NCBI GenBank assembly: GCA_002077045.2
Contig: KZ111153.1
Location: forward strand, 730,939 to 794,938
Direction of reading: 5' to 3'
Source: Rachicladosporium sp. CCFEE 5018
Taxonomy: Eukaryota; Ascomycota; Dothideomycetes; Cladosporiales; Cladosporiaceae
DNA length: 64,000 bases
The translations under genes and the position numbers were made by a program. A model generated the notes under the pieces. That model did no database searches. It saw nothing but the letters and a program-made list of their open reading frames with translations, and had not been told where the DNA came from. Of this stretch, positions 43,170 to 54,649 are shown piece by piece (position 1 is the stretch's first letter; each line of letters opens with the position of its first letter).

Positions 43170-43684
43170 GATGCGTGATTGAGGAGGGAATCTGTTCATC
43201 TCATTGGTCCCGGGGTGCATGTGTTCGAGAGGGAGGTACTCACTACCCTAGCCTAAACCCTGGCGAAGTTTGTGATGAACCCCGTGTAGCAAGACTCACC
43301 TTTACGAGCATTGCAGCCTCGCAACCGTTGTCAAGGACGTTTCCAGTAATAGGGATTGTCCTCTGAATCTCCTCGCTGGTAGTTTGTGATAGTGTGAAGC
43401 GTAGCTGGTTTTTCCCATACGCAGAGCTCTCCAGGATCCCCTCGCTATGCACAATCAACGGGTAGAAGTGCCAACTCATGGAAGTGCATTATTCCAGTTC
43501 CCTCTGCAGCGCGAGGTTGGGTAACCGTGACGAACATGCAAGATATTGACATAGCTTAGATAATTGCGGAAGTATGTACAGCAACGCCTGCAAAGCTGCA
43601 CCAATTCGTTCACCCCAAGACGCAAACCCACATTCAACTCGTTCATGCATGATCTCCCAACCTCAGTCACTAAGCTAGAAGCCT
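43170..43684. other. Intergenic region with one unassigned short ORF
   Basis: About 515 bases. A minus-strand ATG at 43479 opens a 78-codon frame (MSWHFYPLIVHSEGILESSA...) ending at 43243, with a GTGAGT donor-like site after about 60 codons. I cannot assign it; it could be a relic or a small gene. Confidence 0.25.
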
Positions 43685-45490
43685 CTATCCCATAGAACCT
43701 CGCTTCTCCGAGTGCTGCGCTCCCTTCAGATCAGCAGTGCCCATGATCTCGTCATCTTCGGCGACGAAAGCCTTGTCGCCAAACGCAACAGCAATCTCCT
43801 CGAGCGTGTGTCCAGCAGTCTCGACGTAGTACCAGTAGGCGAGACCCGCGGAGAAGAGACAGAAGCCAGCGATGACGACGTAGAAGAAGCCGTGGATGCC
43901 GGCGAAGGCGTCGGGAGCCACCATGCCGATGATGCTGTCATTGAGGTCAGTTTGCGACCCGTCTTCTCAGGGTTTGCTGACTTACAAGTTGAAGATCCAA
44001 TTGGAGGCAGTGGCTAGCGCCATCCCCTTACTTCTTCCACGCAGAGGAAAGATCTCTGCGGGCAGCAACCAGGGCATGGGGCCCCAGGTGAAGCCGTACA
44101 CGATGTTGTAGAGCATAATGAAGGCGTATTGGCCGTAGGCTTTGGTGTTGATGGCCAAATCGGCTTCGTCGAAGACGCAGACGATGGAGAGCAGGACAGC
44201 CATGAGCACGCCGCCGAGAATGAGCAGCGGTCGTCGGCCCCAGTGGTCTGCGAGCCACCATGTTGCGACCGTCGCTGCCGTGTACGGGATTGCGTTGGCG
44301 CCAGTAAATAAGAGAGACTTTCTCTCATCAAAGCCTGCCGCCTGAAGTGTGGAAGGCAAATAAAATGAGATGATATTTATCCCGTTGAGCTGTGCGAACA
44401 TTTGAACAGTGATACCAATGATAGTGCGTTTGCGGTATCGGGTGAACATCTCCTGTAGCGTGGTCAGCGATCGATACATTGACGTCGAGTCATAATGTTG
44501 TGGCGTGTTCAACTCTGCAGAACTTTTCTGGCTTCACACCGGAGATAAGGGGTTATGACTTACAGTCCAGCCTGCAGATCCCAAGCTCTCTTCATAGCGT
44601 ACAGCTTCCTGAATCTCAAGGAACACCTTCTGAACATGTTCGGCCTCGACATCACCATTGCTGTGAAGATCGGCAACTGTTTGCAGGCTCTCCTTCAGGA
44701 ATCCAGCTTTGGCCAACCAACGCGGAGTCTCCGGAAGGTAGAAGGACATGACCAAGAGTAGAAACGACAGGGCGATTTGAATGATGAACGGACCTTGCCA
44801 GCTCATCGAACTTGGGAGCGTGAAGTTGAAGCCGAAGTCGACCCAGCAGGATAGCATGTAGCCAGCGATAAGGAAGGTGTACTCGATGCCGACCATCAAA
44901 CCTCGACGATGGGGTGCCGCGATCTCGCTTTGAATGACGGGGACTGTCATTGACAGGAAACCTACACCGACGCCTTGCAACGTGCGACCAGCGACGAAAG
45001 TGTTGAATCCCGGGGCGAACATCTGCATGAACGCGGTGACGAAGTAGATGAAGCCACCGATGCGCACGCAGCGCTTCCGGCCGATGATGTCTCCAAGTCT
45101 CCCTGCCATAAGTGCCCCTACAGCAGCGGAGGCTTGGAGACAAGCCACAGAGATGCCGGTGATCGAAGGGTTGACGGTAGCGAGTGATCCATCAGCGCCA
45201 CCATAGGCCGAGAAGAACTTGGCGATGAAGATGGGATTGACCAGCAGACCAGACATGATACCAGAGTTGTAGCCAAAGAGGGCATCGCCCAAGCTGCCGA
45301 AGCCGCATGTTGCGAAGAGCAAGGCTTTACCCTTGATTGGGTATCTCGCGCTGACTTTCTTTGGCTTCAGCTTGCGTTCGAGCCAGCTAGCATCGGGTGA
45401 GACGGTCGGTTGATCACCGCGATCGTACAGGATGCTGGCATTGCGTTCGTGAGCGACGCTTGATCGACGGCGGTCGGTAGGAGCACTCAT
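43685..45490 (-). CDS. MFS sugar transporter (hexose/STP type), 547 aa
   Basis: Exons 44564-45490, 43986-44452 and 43685-43934. A 12-TM sugar porter: GYNSGIMSG in TM1, AGRLGDIIGRKR loop motif, VAGRTLQGVGVGF, LPETPRWL at the end of the first half, QLNGINIISFYLPSTL, DHWGRRPLLILGG, and the hexose-transporter signature region YGFTWGPMPWLLPAEIFPLRGRSKGMAL. The ATG at 45490 is used because the longer frame starts with TTG. For intron 1 the acceptor CTACAG (111-nt intron, branch GCTGAC) gives the usual GWT-EMFTRYRKR; an alternative acceptor adds 20 residues in frame. Intron 2 is 51 nt with branch CTGAC. It is divergent from a Zn2Cys6 factor, a common arrangement for a transporter and its regulator. 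Absent from contig C. Confidence 0.9.
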
Positions 45491-46234
45491 GCTTGCGACG
45501 TTAAGTCGTGGAGCAAAGGACACTGTTGGAGGTTTGGTGGAGGGCACCGATGGAACTTGATACTGACTCCATTGCAAGTGACAGTATGTCTGCTTGATAT
45601 ATACCAGACGATGCCATCTTGGCGCACTCTACTGCGTTCCGGGCCTGATCATAGCACTGTTGTGGAGATGGAGCCAGATCTGGCATCCACGGTTCCTACG
45701 GCGTTTCGATTTCCCCAGACTTTTCTCCACAAGCCACCCATGCTCGGATCTCGATCAGGTCTTTGTGCGACTGTGGCCAGCCGTGCCAGCCCCTTTGCTG
45801 CCCACAATGTCTCCCGCCCGCGCGAACGTGTCTGTCTCTAGGGAATCGTTGGAGAGGCACAGATGACACCAAATGGTTGTACTAGAACAGCTGGCCGCTC
45901 GACTCTATGGTAACCCAGAGTTCTTCGCGCGACTAAGTCATGAGCCGCAATACGTCCGGTTTAGACACCTGCAGGAACGGAGAAATGCTCTGCGTGCAGT
46001 ACCTGCGACCTTCCATACGGCATGGAACTCGGCTCAGACTTTGGACCCAGGCGAGCGTACCTCCGCCGGCGACAGATGTGTGCTTGCAATCGGCACGTCC
46101 GAGCGACGGCAAGTAACGGCGCTGGGCGGGGTCAAAGGAGCCCAGGCCTCGGGTATGTAGTTAGCGAGCTGTCTGCAGGGTGCTTTTCTTCCGATTCCGT
46201 CGGATCGCTCTGCTCGTCCGGCGCTCGACTCTCG
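45491..46234. promoter_or_regulatory. Divergent intergenic region sugar transporter / Zn2Cys6 factor
   Basis: About 740 bases shared by two divergent genes. Any operator of the factor would be expected here; I did not find a clear CGG inverted pair that I can defend. Confidence 0.4.
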
Positions 46235-49021
46235 ATGGAATCTCAGACACCGCTCGCTACTAGAGTCAGCAAGGCTTGCGATCGCTGCCGGCGGAATAAG
46301 TCAAGGGTAAGTATTTGTTACCGACTCTGACATCTGTGAAGACTTAGCTCCCACCGCTTCTCCGAACGCCATCAGTATTAGCAACGCTAATGTAGACATG
46401 ACTGCTGCTGTTCATCTGTCGCTGCCACACTGTCGAGAGTCTAGCCCCGGAGAACGTATCATGTGTTTTCTCTGGCGGTACCGAATGCTCTATCTCACAA
46501 CTGGGAGTGTGTTGGTAGATGCACAAGAGAGCCGTCAGATTCCTGGGAGAGCTCAGTTTTCGCGGGATTACAGAGTGCGCTGACCAGATCTTGATTAAGT
46601 GCGACGCGTATCGACCTTGCTCGCTATGTCTTCGAAGCAGCAACGAGTGTGTCACGACCAACGATCGGACAAGCCAGATAAAGCCTCGATCTGCAACGAA
46701 GCATGCATTGGATACATCGTCGGGCGTTGAGCAGACCTCGAAACGGCCTCGATCGTCATCAAATCACCATGTCGAATGTCCGGAAGACGTGCATCGTAGT
46801 CACCTCTCGATTCCACCAGCAACACCAAGTGTCGTGGTCAATGTAGTGAACGACCATGCTCTGTCGTACTCGAATGACGAGGCGCGACAACCTACGATAT
46901 CTTCGGAAGACCTTAGCAAGAGCACCAACCATCATACAGCTACCTCGTCACAGAACCATCGGAGCTTTGTCCCTCACGTCAATACAATGGCGAACAACGT
47001 TGATGCAGGTAGCAGCATGGTCACACCAAGTCTCCTGCTACATAGTCTACCGCCCGACGACGTGATGGACGCCTTTTTGGACGAGTACTTCAGCTCTGTC
47101 CATTGGTTCTCCCTGGTAGTCTACGGTCCACGTTTCCGCACTGCCCTCGAGCGCGTACGCAGCGGGAATTCAAGATCATCGCAACGTCCCTTCCTGCTTC
47201 TGCTCTCGATCGTGCTAGGCCTCGGCGCGTGGTATCGTGGGCAGCATACCCAAGCTAACAATGGCCCTTCACCCGAGCAATCGAGAGCGTGGAGTAAGAA
47301 GTTGGTCGAAAACGTCGAAACACAGATCATCAAGCTGTTAGATCAGAGCTCTGTTGTTGCCGTACAAACAGTGATCCTATTGGGCTCCTTCTTTGTCTAT
47401 CATGGGCGGCCAAATCTCTCCTTTTCGCTATTGGGTGCTACGGTGAAGATAGCACACGCAGCTGGGCTACACAAGCGTCCCTTGAACGTGAGCTACGATG
47501 AGATGGAAGAACGTAAGCGCGTGTGGTGGACGTTATACACCTGGGATAGGTACGTGTTTCGTTGAAGGAGAGACAACATCGATCACTGACTTGAAATAGA
47601 TTTGCATCTATCACATACGGTCGACCCGTAAGCATCGATGACAAAGACTGCAACCTCCCAATGCCTGAAGACGTGTCGGAGAATATTGACTTCAGTCGTA
47701 CTGCCGAGAAAGGTAGCACTTCCGTTTGTTTCTCGACCTATCAACGCGAGTTGAACAGGATCTACCTGATAGCTTCGCCGGCTATCAAGAAGATGTATAG
47801 TGCACCCGAGACACTACAAAATGCACACGCTGGGGATTACTTCATGTTGGCTGAGAGCGTGACGCAGAGACTGTGCGATTGGCACCGCATGTTGCCTGAT
47901 CATCTCACGCTTAGCCTCGAAGACGACTGTCCTACGACGATGACGCCTGAAGCAAAAGCACATTGCCTGCAGGCTCTATCTTTGCAACTCACTTTGGACA
48001 GCCTCTTGATCATTCTACACCGACCGTTTCTGAAGCGGCACCTGTCTATCCTGCAGAGCCATGGCCTTGCAGGCGATCATGGACTTGGCGTGTCTAGCCT
48101 CGATACAAATGACTCGAATGGTCCTGTGTTCTCCACGAGGGCCTCTTCCGAGGAGACTCACCCAATGATGAGTAGCTCAAGCCGGCAACAGTGGTGGGAT
48201 GCTGCTACTCGTACGTCCAGAGTGACTGAGCTGCCACAGTTGACCCAGTTCGCCACCGACAGTCACCTTGTAGCATTCCTTGCAATCAATCTGTTCAACG
48301 CTGCCATCGTGATGGTGGTGATTTCTCTTTCCGACCCACTCATGGATCGGACTCAAGAAGCCAAGCGAGCTATAGCACGCATATACCGACTGCAAGAAAC
48401 TCTGGGAGAGAGGTCGACCTTATCGAAGCAGAGTACCCGCATCCTGCGTAGTCTTGTGCATCTCTTGCTGCGCCGGGAGTCAGACGTTATTCTGGCGCCT
48501 CTCGTATCACGACAAGACGACAGTGGTACCACATCAAGCACCAGCACAGCATGGCAATCCAGGATTCCGCCCTTGAGTGTTCGCGACACCCTCGCTGCAC
48601 CGTTAGGTACACGATGGACTCAAGAGAACACCGCCGACGGGAGCGGCTGGCAGCATGCCACTACCATGCCACTAGACGACAGCCTTGCATTCGTTCAACG
48701 AGGTGAGCTTGCCGAGTTTCCCAGCTTTCCCAAATCTGCACTGACACGAGCATCTCAGCCATCGCAGTGCCGCAGGTGCCACGCCTGACTTCCTTTCCGA
48801 GTCTTTCGCAGCCGCCTGCCGAATTCCAGCAATCCCCAAGCTCGAATACGCACGGTATCAGTAGCATGGACTGGTCTACCATAGCTGCAGAGAGTCGAGA
48901 CGTTGATCTCGCGGCAGACGGCAGTGACTGGAGTATTGGAGAGGCTGATGCGGGAGATGGGCTTTATTGGTTTTGGGACCCGAGCTGGGATCATCTGGAT
49001 GGAAATACGTTGCCGTCGTAG
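46235..49021 (+). CDS. Zn2Cys6 transcription factor, 795 aa, four exons
   Basis: Exons 46235-46306, 46600-47549, 47600-48702 and 48759-49021. The zinc cluster is completed only by splicing: exon 1 ends ACDRCRRNKSR and exon 2 begins CDAYRPCSLCLRSSNEC, giving the canonical C-x2-C-x6-C-x5-C-x2-C-x6-C. That intron is long for this window (293 nt) but has donor GTAAGT and branch GCTGAC. Introns 2 and 3 are 50 and 56 nt with CACTGAC branches. The middle-homology domain is seen in DAFLDEYFSSVHWFSLVVYG, LLLLSIVLGLGAWY and KRVWWTLYTWDRFASITYGRP. The C-terminus is acidic and Trp-rich (GLYWFWDPSWDHL), compatible with activation. Divergence from the sugar transporter suggests control of sugar uptake; that is inference. 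Confidence 0.88.
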
Positions 49022-49480
49022 TCGGATTGGCTTCCCTCGTTGCAGAAACGCGATGTTGTCAGAGCCATCCTCGGACGATGTCAGTAACGACCATGTGGGT
49101 GACATCAATTCCCGCTAGCCGCTATACCTGACGTCGAGCAGCCGCTTGTCACTACCTAGGTACGACACACTATCTTCGCCCTGACGCTCCCTCATGGTGG
49201 ATGTGGAGCAACGAAAATTTGGTTTGTCCCTGTAGTACTTGCAGTACGCACATCTAAGACTCCGGGCGAGGTCTGACTTACACCCAATTGTGGTTGCATG
49301 TTCCCCATGCGCCTCCCAGACCGCTCGCGGCGCCTCCACAATTCCACGCGCAAATTCCCAGCCATGACAGCTTTAGCAAACTGAAAGTCACAACGCGGTG
49401 CTCTGCGACTTTTAAGGTAGACCAACGAGCCCAGGACGAGAAACCTTGAGGCAATGCTCACCTCTCAATCGCCTAGCGCT
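49022..49480. other. Convergent intergenic region, no gene seen
   Basis: About 460 bases between the transcription factor stop and the secreted-protein gene stop. Nothing further supported. Confidence 0.4.
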
Positions 49481-51003
49481 CTAAGCGGCGATTGCACGAA
49501 TTGAGAAGGGTGCCTATTCGAGAGGTCAGTAAATGGATGAACAATTCGGCGCGAGACCGTGACAAAGGTCTGCGTACCAGAGCGGAGAAACGGCCAAGAT
49601 AGGTCTCGAGAAACCATGTATCGTCGGTTATCTTGATTTCGTTCAGCGTGCGGCCTTTCGAATCGCTGCACTGTAGAATATTGGTAGCGACTACGATCGC
49701 ACAGGTGACGGGGATGTAGTTCTGTGTAGAGTAGTAGTCCGTTGTATAAGCTGCGACGGGATACCCTGCAAATCCATATCCGCTCTCGGCGACGATGCTG
49801 TCGGCTGGCAGACCCGATGAAGTACCAGCTCTGAGCTTGAGGTTGCAGGCCTCGTCCAGATAGAAAGTGTCGGCAAGGTCCGATGGCGCTTGATCGAACC
49901 TGATGTTCCCGCCTATGGATGCGGGACCGTTGATCGGACGTCCAAACTGACCATTGATCGTGACGTTGTCCGATAACGCTTGGAGGAAGAACGTGGTCGG
50001 AATAGCTGCTCCGGGGACGGTCACTGTCTGTGGCACGACGCTGGTGAGCGTGGAAGCGACCTAAGTCACACATGATCAGATCAAGATCATCATCACCACT
50101 CAGGGGATGAGCCTTACATTGACAGTTGCAGTCGAAGTAACTGTCGCAGATGCGAGCTGCGTATCGGCGCTTGTCGCGGTAGCCTAGCATTGTCAATTTC
50201 GAGACCTCGCTGCCACACGAAGAAATCGTACAGTTACCGTGGACACGACGAAGGTCGGGGATCCCGTTACAGTAATTGTCGTTGACGGTGTTGGTATCGA
50301 TAGACAGCTGCATGCCGAGGACAGGATCGAGAACGCGGAGTAGCTGCTTAAACATGCCGGCTTTTCAACATTCCGCTTCTGCTTGATGGCAGCGGCGGTC
50401 GTTGTAGCACAATTGGCAAGCTGCGTCACTGTGACGGTATTGACCGAAAGTGATGTAACCGTTCCGGTCGTGACAGTCGTTGAGACGACCTCGGTACTAT
50501 CGATTGGATCAGCTCACAGAAGGAGTGGTATTCGCACAGTCATGAGACTCACATCGGGACGGTGGATGTGACGGTCCTGTCCAACATCAGCATGAGTAGA
50601 GTACAAGATGCACTCGCTGCCGATGAGTACGTGCAACAGCAGCTGAATCGCTTCAACTTCTCTAAACAGTCACAGATTGATAGCCCAAGCAGTACTTACG
50701 ATATACCTGTGCTGGTGACAGTAGTTATTGACGTCGATGTACTGGGTCGGGTCAGGGAGCACTTGATACTGTATGTGTGCAGTCTACTCACGGTGTCACA
50801 GTGGCTGTCAGAGTTCTGGTCTTGATCCCAAGATAGGAAGAGCAGAAGGCCGTTGCAGTGCTCTTGGCACCGTACTTGGACACAAGCGACTGCACCGTCG
50901 AGCAGAGGTTGGCGGTCGTGGTTGCTGCTCGCTCTGCTACGTCCCCAGGCATGGGCGAAGCAACCGCAGTGCCGAGGGTCAGATAGATTGCCAGGAGACG
51001 CAT
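49481..51003 (-). CDS. Secreted Ser/Thr/Val-rich protein, intact member of a three-copy family, 372 aa
   Basis: Seven exons: 50792-51003, 50700-50741, 50553-50576, 50238-50496, 50118-50183, 49578-50060 and 49481-49513 (212, 42, 24, 259, 66, 483, 33 nt; 372 codons plus stop). A signal peptide (MRLLAIYLTLGTAVASP) is followed by a small Cys domain (NLCSTVQSLVSKYGAKSTAT, FCSSYL), then a chain of Thr/Val/Ser repeats (TVTSTV type) carried on the tiny exons, a second Cys block (CLSSYSAFSILSSACSCLSI) and a C-terminal beta-rich domain with FYLDEACNLKL, VTCAIVV and LQCSDSKGRT. Introns are 50-123 nt, most with CTGAC-like branches. I do not recognise a named family; the repeats suggest an O-glycosylated, cell-wall or extracellular protein. 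Relatives lie at 52323 and 53170-54649. Confidence 0.75.
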
Positions 51004-52322
51004 CTTGGACGTGCGGCACTTGTGGTGGCCCTGGATATTGTATGAATGACTTGATAGAAGACGACAGAAATGAAATGCAAACGCGTCTGCTCCGTGAGAA
51101 AGCTGTGCTGATCCAGCTAAGTAGGAGCTGAGCGGTCAGTCTTATCAAGGCTCAGACATCCAATGCCTATCCATACGACAGCTTCTGGATTACGCCGTAG
51201 GCACATCACCACTGTCCCCGCGCCCCTCAGTCAGCCACTGTCGAAGACAGGCAGTCACATTGTTGCTGCTCCTCAAGCTGTGTGCAGCCATGTCTGCGGT
51301 GAAGGGCTCTGATAGAACGTCCAGAACATAAGCGAAGCAGCCACCGCCCGCGTGGTAGCACCTTCGGCGCATCCGTCGTGAGCCCATCCCGCAAAATCTG
51401 GCACCACGAGTCGCATGTTTTAGAAGTTTTTTTACACGTTATTTTGAGAATTTATCCCGGTCTTGAAGAAGCCAAACGATAGAGCATATGTCAAAGTATT
51501 CATACCGAAAATTTCATGTGTATATCTGAACGATGGAAGTCCTGATCTCTCGAAACCGTCGAATCTTGGGGTGGGCTCACGACGGATGCGCCGAAGGTGG
51601 TAGGCTGGGTGACCATGATCTCGCTAGACCAGTGAGCAGCGGGTGATGCAAAACAAGAGACGGCAAGCCTGCGATCGTGCATGCTTGGCACATCTGCCAA
51701 GGGTTCCCTCGGTTCCAGACACGGGCTGCGAGAAGAACCCTTTCAAGGCAGGATTTGCCTCCCAGCATTCCGCTTTTTCGTATGTCTGGGCGATGGACTC
51801 CATTGTTGGTGTAAGCGCTTTGGATCCAACCCATAAGAGACATGTGCTCATTAGCACAATCAAGTCGTCGATCTCAATCTACCGAACTCAGTCGGGCCCT
51901 AGCAAATGAGGCCGCGATATGTTCAGAAGCATTGGCTGACGGGCCCAAGCTGGGTGTATTGCAGACATGTCCACGGTACTGTATGTCAGCAAGCCACATG
52001 TTCGTCTGGGACGGTCGAGACCTAGTTTTCATGCAACACTATTTCACCTCCACGCCGCTTAAGGTACTCTCCTCGGTCTACTCTACCAACGCCCCGATGC
52101 CTGCCGTCCGGACTTGCTGGTATGTGTTGAGCAGTGGCGAGACCACGAGGCCGTTCGCCAACGCCAGCCTGATGTGCTGGACGTTCTCGGCTATCCCACG
52201 TGTTCAGCAGGTAAGCTATATTATCGCCTCCCTGACGGGGTGAGTCGAAAGTGTAGTTTCCTAGTTTTCATCTCTCGAGGAGAGAGCACCTTCGCTGTTC
52301 ATCACACAATTTGAAAGCAAAT
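51004..52322. other. Region with unassigned ORFs between secreted-protein copies
   Basis: About 1320 bases. A minus-strand frame from an ATG at 51851 to 51624 is Cys-containing (AECWEANPALKGFF, QACRLLFC) and a plus-strand frame around 52070-52314 reads CVEQWRDHEAVRQRQPDVLD. Either could be the relic of a gene; neither has a complete, recognisable domain. At 51215-51240 a short stretch resembles the equivalent position upstream of the other minus-strand copy (about 54863-54885). Confidence 0.3.
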
Positions 52323-52619
52323 ATGCGCTTTCTTCTGATCCTTCTCGGCCTACGCACAGCTTGTGATTCCCCATTGGCTGGATTGATAGAGCGCGCCACA
52401 ATGACCGGGTCGTTCTGCTCAGTTGTGCAATCATAGGTTACCAGATACAGCGCTCAGAGCACGGCGACCGCCTTCTGCTCTTCCTGTCTCTCGATTACGA
52501 CCAGGATCACAACGGCCGTTGTAACACCGTATGAGCCTCACCACTCTGGTATCGATACCATACTGATTCTGACTAAGTGTCGTGACGACAACAAGTACTG
52601 TGACTAACACGGTGGGAGC
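52323..52619 (+). pseudogene. Inverted, truncated relic of the secreted-protein family
   Basis: On the plus strand an ATG at 52323 opens a frame homologous to exon 1 of the family: signal peptide MRFLLILLGLRTACDSP, IERAT, SFCSVVQS, then TAG (52434-52436) where the relatives have Leu, then YSAQSTATAFCSSCLSI in the same frame. Exon 1 would be 206 nt (to 52528) and the next exon 42 nt (52578-52619), exactly the lengths in the copy at 53170-54649. No later exons are recognisable. It is therefore a nonsense-containing and 3'-truncated copy in inverted orientation. Confidence 0.8.
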
Positions 52620-53169
52620 GTGAGCAAATGTCTCCGTTTTCGCTGCAGATTGTGCACACAGGTGTGCGGACGGTCGAGCAATGCGCATGAGGGCGATATC
52701 TAGAGGACTAGGACACAGCGACTTGGGCGCGACAGACTCTGCAAGAGCAGTCAGACCTTCGGAAGAGCAGGGTGTGACTTTAAACGAACTGAATCAACAG
52801 CAAACAAAGACTCGACATCCTTCAGTAGGAAGTATCGATCAGGACGAGCTGCAGTTCGTTGCAACAGAGGCATTTGGAGGTAGGCGATCGGTGACAGCTC
52901 TCGACCTCCGATTGAGGGCCCTCAACGCTCAGTAGTATGACTTCATGATTGTACGCCACATCTCGTACCAACGACCAGGCGGGTAACGCAATTGCGTCTT
53001 AGCACGCAGACGAGAGAATCGCAAAAATCCTTGCGCATTCAATTTGCAGATACACACCCGCAGCTACTACGAAGCGCTGCATACTCAGTACTACGACGCG
53101 AAGACATCCCGAAGCACCTCGGGGTCCGTGTGCCTCAGGATCCATGTGCTTCAGCGCAAGCCTCAAGGC
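52620..53169. other. Region after the relic, no gene seen
   Basis: About 550 bases with only short unassigned frames on the plus strand. It may contain unrecognisable remains of the truncated copy. Confidence 0.3.
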
Positions 53170-54649
53170 TCAAGCAGCATCAACAGCATCAACAGCTCGA
53201 AGTGGAACAGCGGCCTGCATCATCAGTCAGCAGATAATTACACTCTCTCTCCGCACCTCAAGGGTTGCGTACTAAACCGTTGGGTAAAGTGGTGCCCGCA
53301 GTAAACAAAAAGAATTCGCCGGTAGAGATAGCCACAACATTGCGTGTTCGACCTTGAGCATCCGTGCATTGCAACTGGTTATAACCGACCACAATGCCGC
53401 AAGTAATGCGGTTGTAGCTGGCTACAATGTCGGGGGGCGCGATGTCGACCGAGAGATACTCGTGATGAAATAGCTGTCGGGGAGTTTGCCGGGCGTGAAG
53501 CTTTGGCGGAGCCTTAATGAGCAGGTCTCGTCTAGATAAAGGGTATCTACACCGGAGGACTGGTCGAAGTGAAATCCGTTATTGGGGAACACTCGTCCGT
53601 AGTAGCCACTGAGGCCTGGTGCCTGGAGAAAGAACGTGCTTGGGACAGGCGGAGCATCAACGGTGACGGTCTGCCGCACCACGCTGACGGTAGTAGCTGC
53701 TACCTAAGTTCGTCTAATCAGCGCCGGAGACTCCACCAGGTAATGATGTCCCTTGATTGTAGATACTTACATTCACCGTCGTCACTGTAGACGCGGTCGC
53801 GCTGCTCGTCTCGTAAGCAGTAAACGTCGCAGGCACCTGTAATGGCACCTATCAGCTATGATGCTTCTCCCGCGCACTCGGCGTCCTTACCGTCACGGTG
53901 GATACAACGATGCGTGGAGCGCCATTTACTAGCACTGTAGTTGTCGGAGTCGCCAGTGAGAGGCAGCTACATGCGGACGAGAGCACAGAAGCGGTGTAGC
54001 TGCTGAAACAGGCCGGCTTCGAGATCGCTCGCTTAACCTTCACCGGTGTGGCGGTCGCGAGACCACAGCGAGGCAATGCCGTCACAGTGACAGTGTTGGA
54101 ATCCGTCGAGGTACTCGTGTCGGTGCCAGTCGTGGCCGTCACAGTACTCACAGTAGTGCTGGTCGCTGATCAGCAGGATTGCCTCCAAATAGGAATGAAA
54201 ACGATGCTTACCTGGTAGCTGTAGTAGTCAGGGTACTGCGAGTGTCAGCGGGAGAGCCAGTCATTCTACACATGTGCGTCTCAAGGGCGACATGGTGTAA
54301 CATGTGTGCGTCTAGGCATCAAATTATCAGCGAGACGGAGGCGCTTGCATTCCCGCAGTACTGGTCACAGTCGTGACCGATGTCGTGACCCTGACTGAAG
54401 GTCAGCACACTCATCACATCTTTGATCTCAGAAATCTACGAACGGCGTCGCTGTCGAAGTGACCGTCTTAGTCGAGATACTCAGGTACGAGGAGCAGAAA
54501 GCCGTGGCTGTGCTCTTCGCACTATACTTTGTCACCAGCGATTGCACGGTCGAGCAGAAATTCGAAGTTGTCGCTCGTTCCGCGAGCTCGCCCGGGACGG
54601 GCGAAGCACCTGCAAGACCAAGTCCCAGGAGGATTGCGATGAGATGCAT
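53170..54649 (-). pseudogene. Secreted-protein family member with a one-base frameshift
   Basis: Seven exons parallel the intact copy: 54444-54649, 54349-54390, 54212-54235, 53891-54158, 53771-53836, 53273-53703 and 53170-53214 (206, 42, 24, 268, 66, 431, 45 nt). Exons 2, 3 and 5 have exactly the same length as in the intact gene. Signal peptide MHLIAILLGLGLAGASP, FCSTVQSLVTKYSAKSTAT, CFSSYTASVLSSACSCLSL and LYLDETCSLRL are conserved. Exon 6 is one base short of frame: its first part hits TAG at 53424-53422, while the last part (ITCGIVVGYNQLQCTDAQGR) is conserved in a shifted frame. The simplest site is a run of six G (53442-53447) where seven would keep the frame, so mutation and sequencing error are both possible. 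Intron 2 appears to be a GC-AG intron (donor GCAAGC). Confidence 0.78.

Noticed and set aside
51624..51851. Small Cys-containing minus-strand ORF as a candidate effector
   Set aside because: No convincing signal peptide cleavage context, no family resemblance, and an equally long frame lies on the other strand; left as unassigned.
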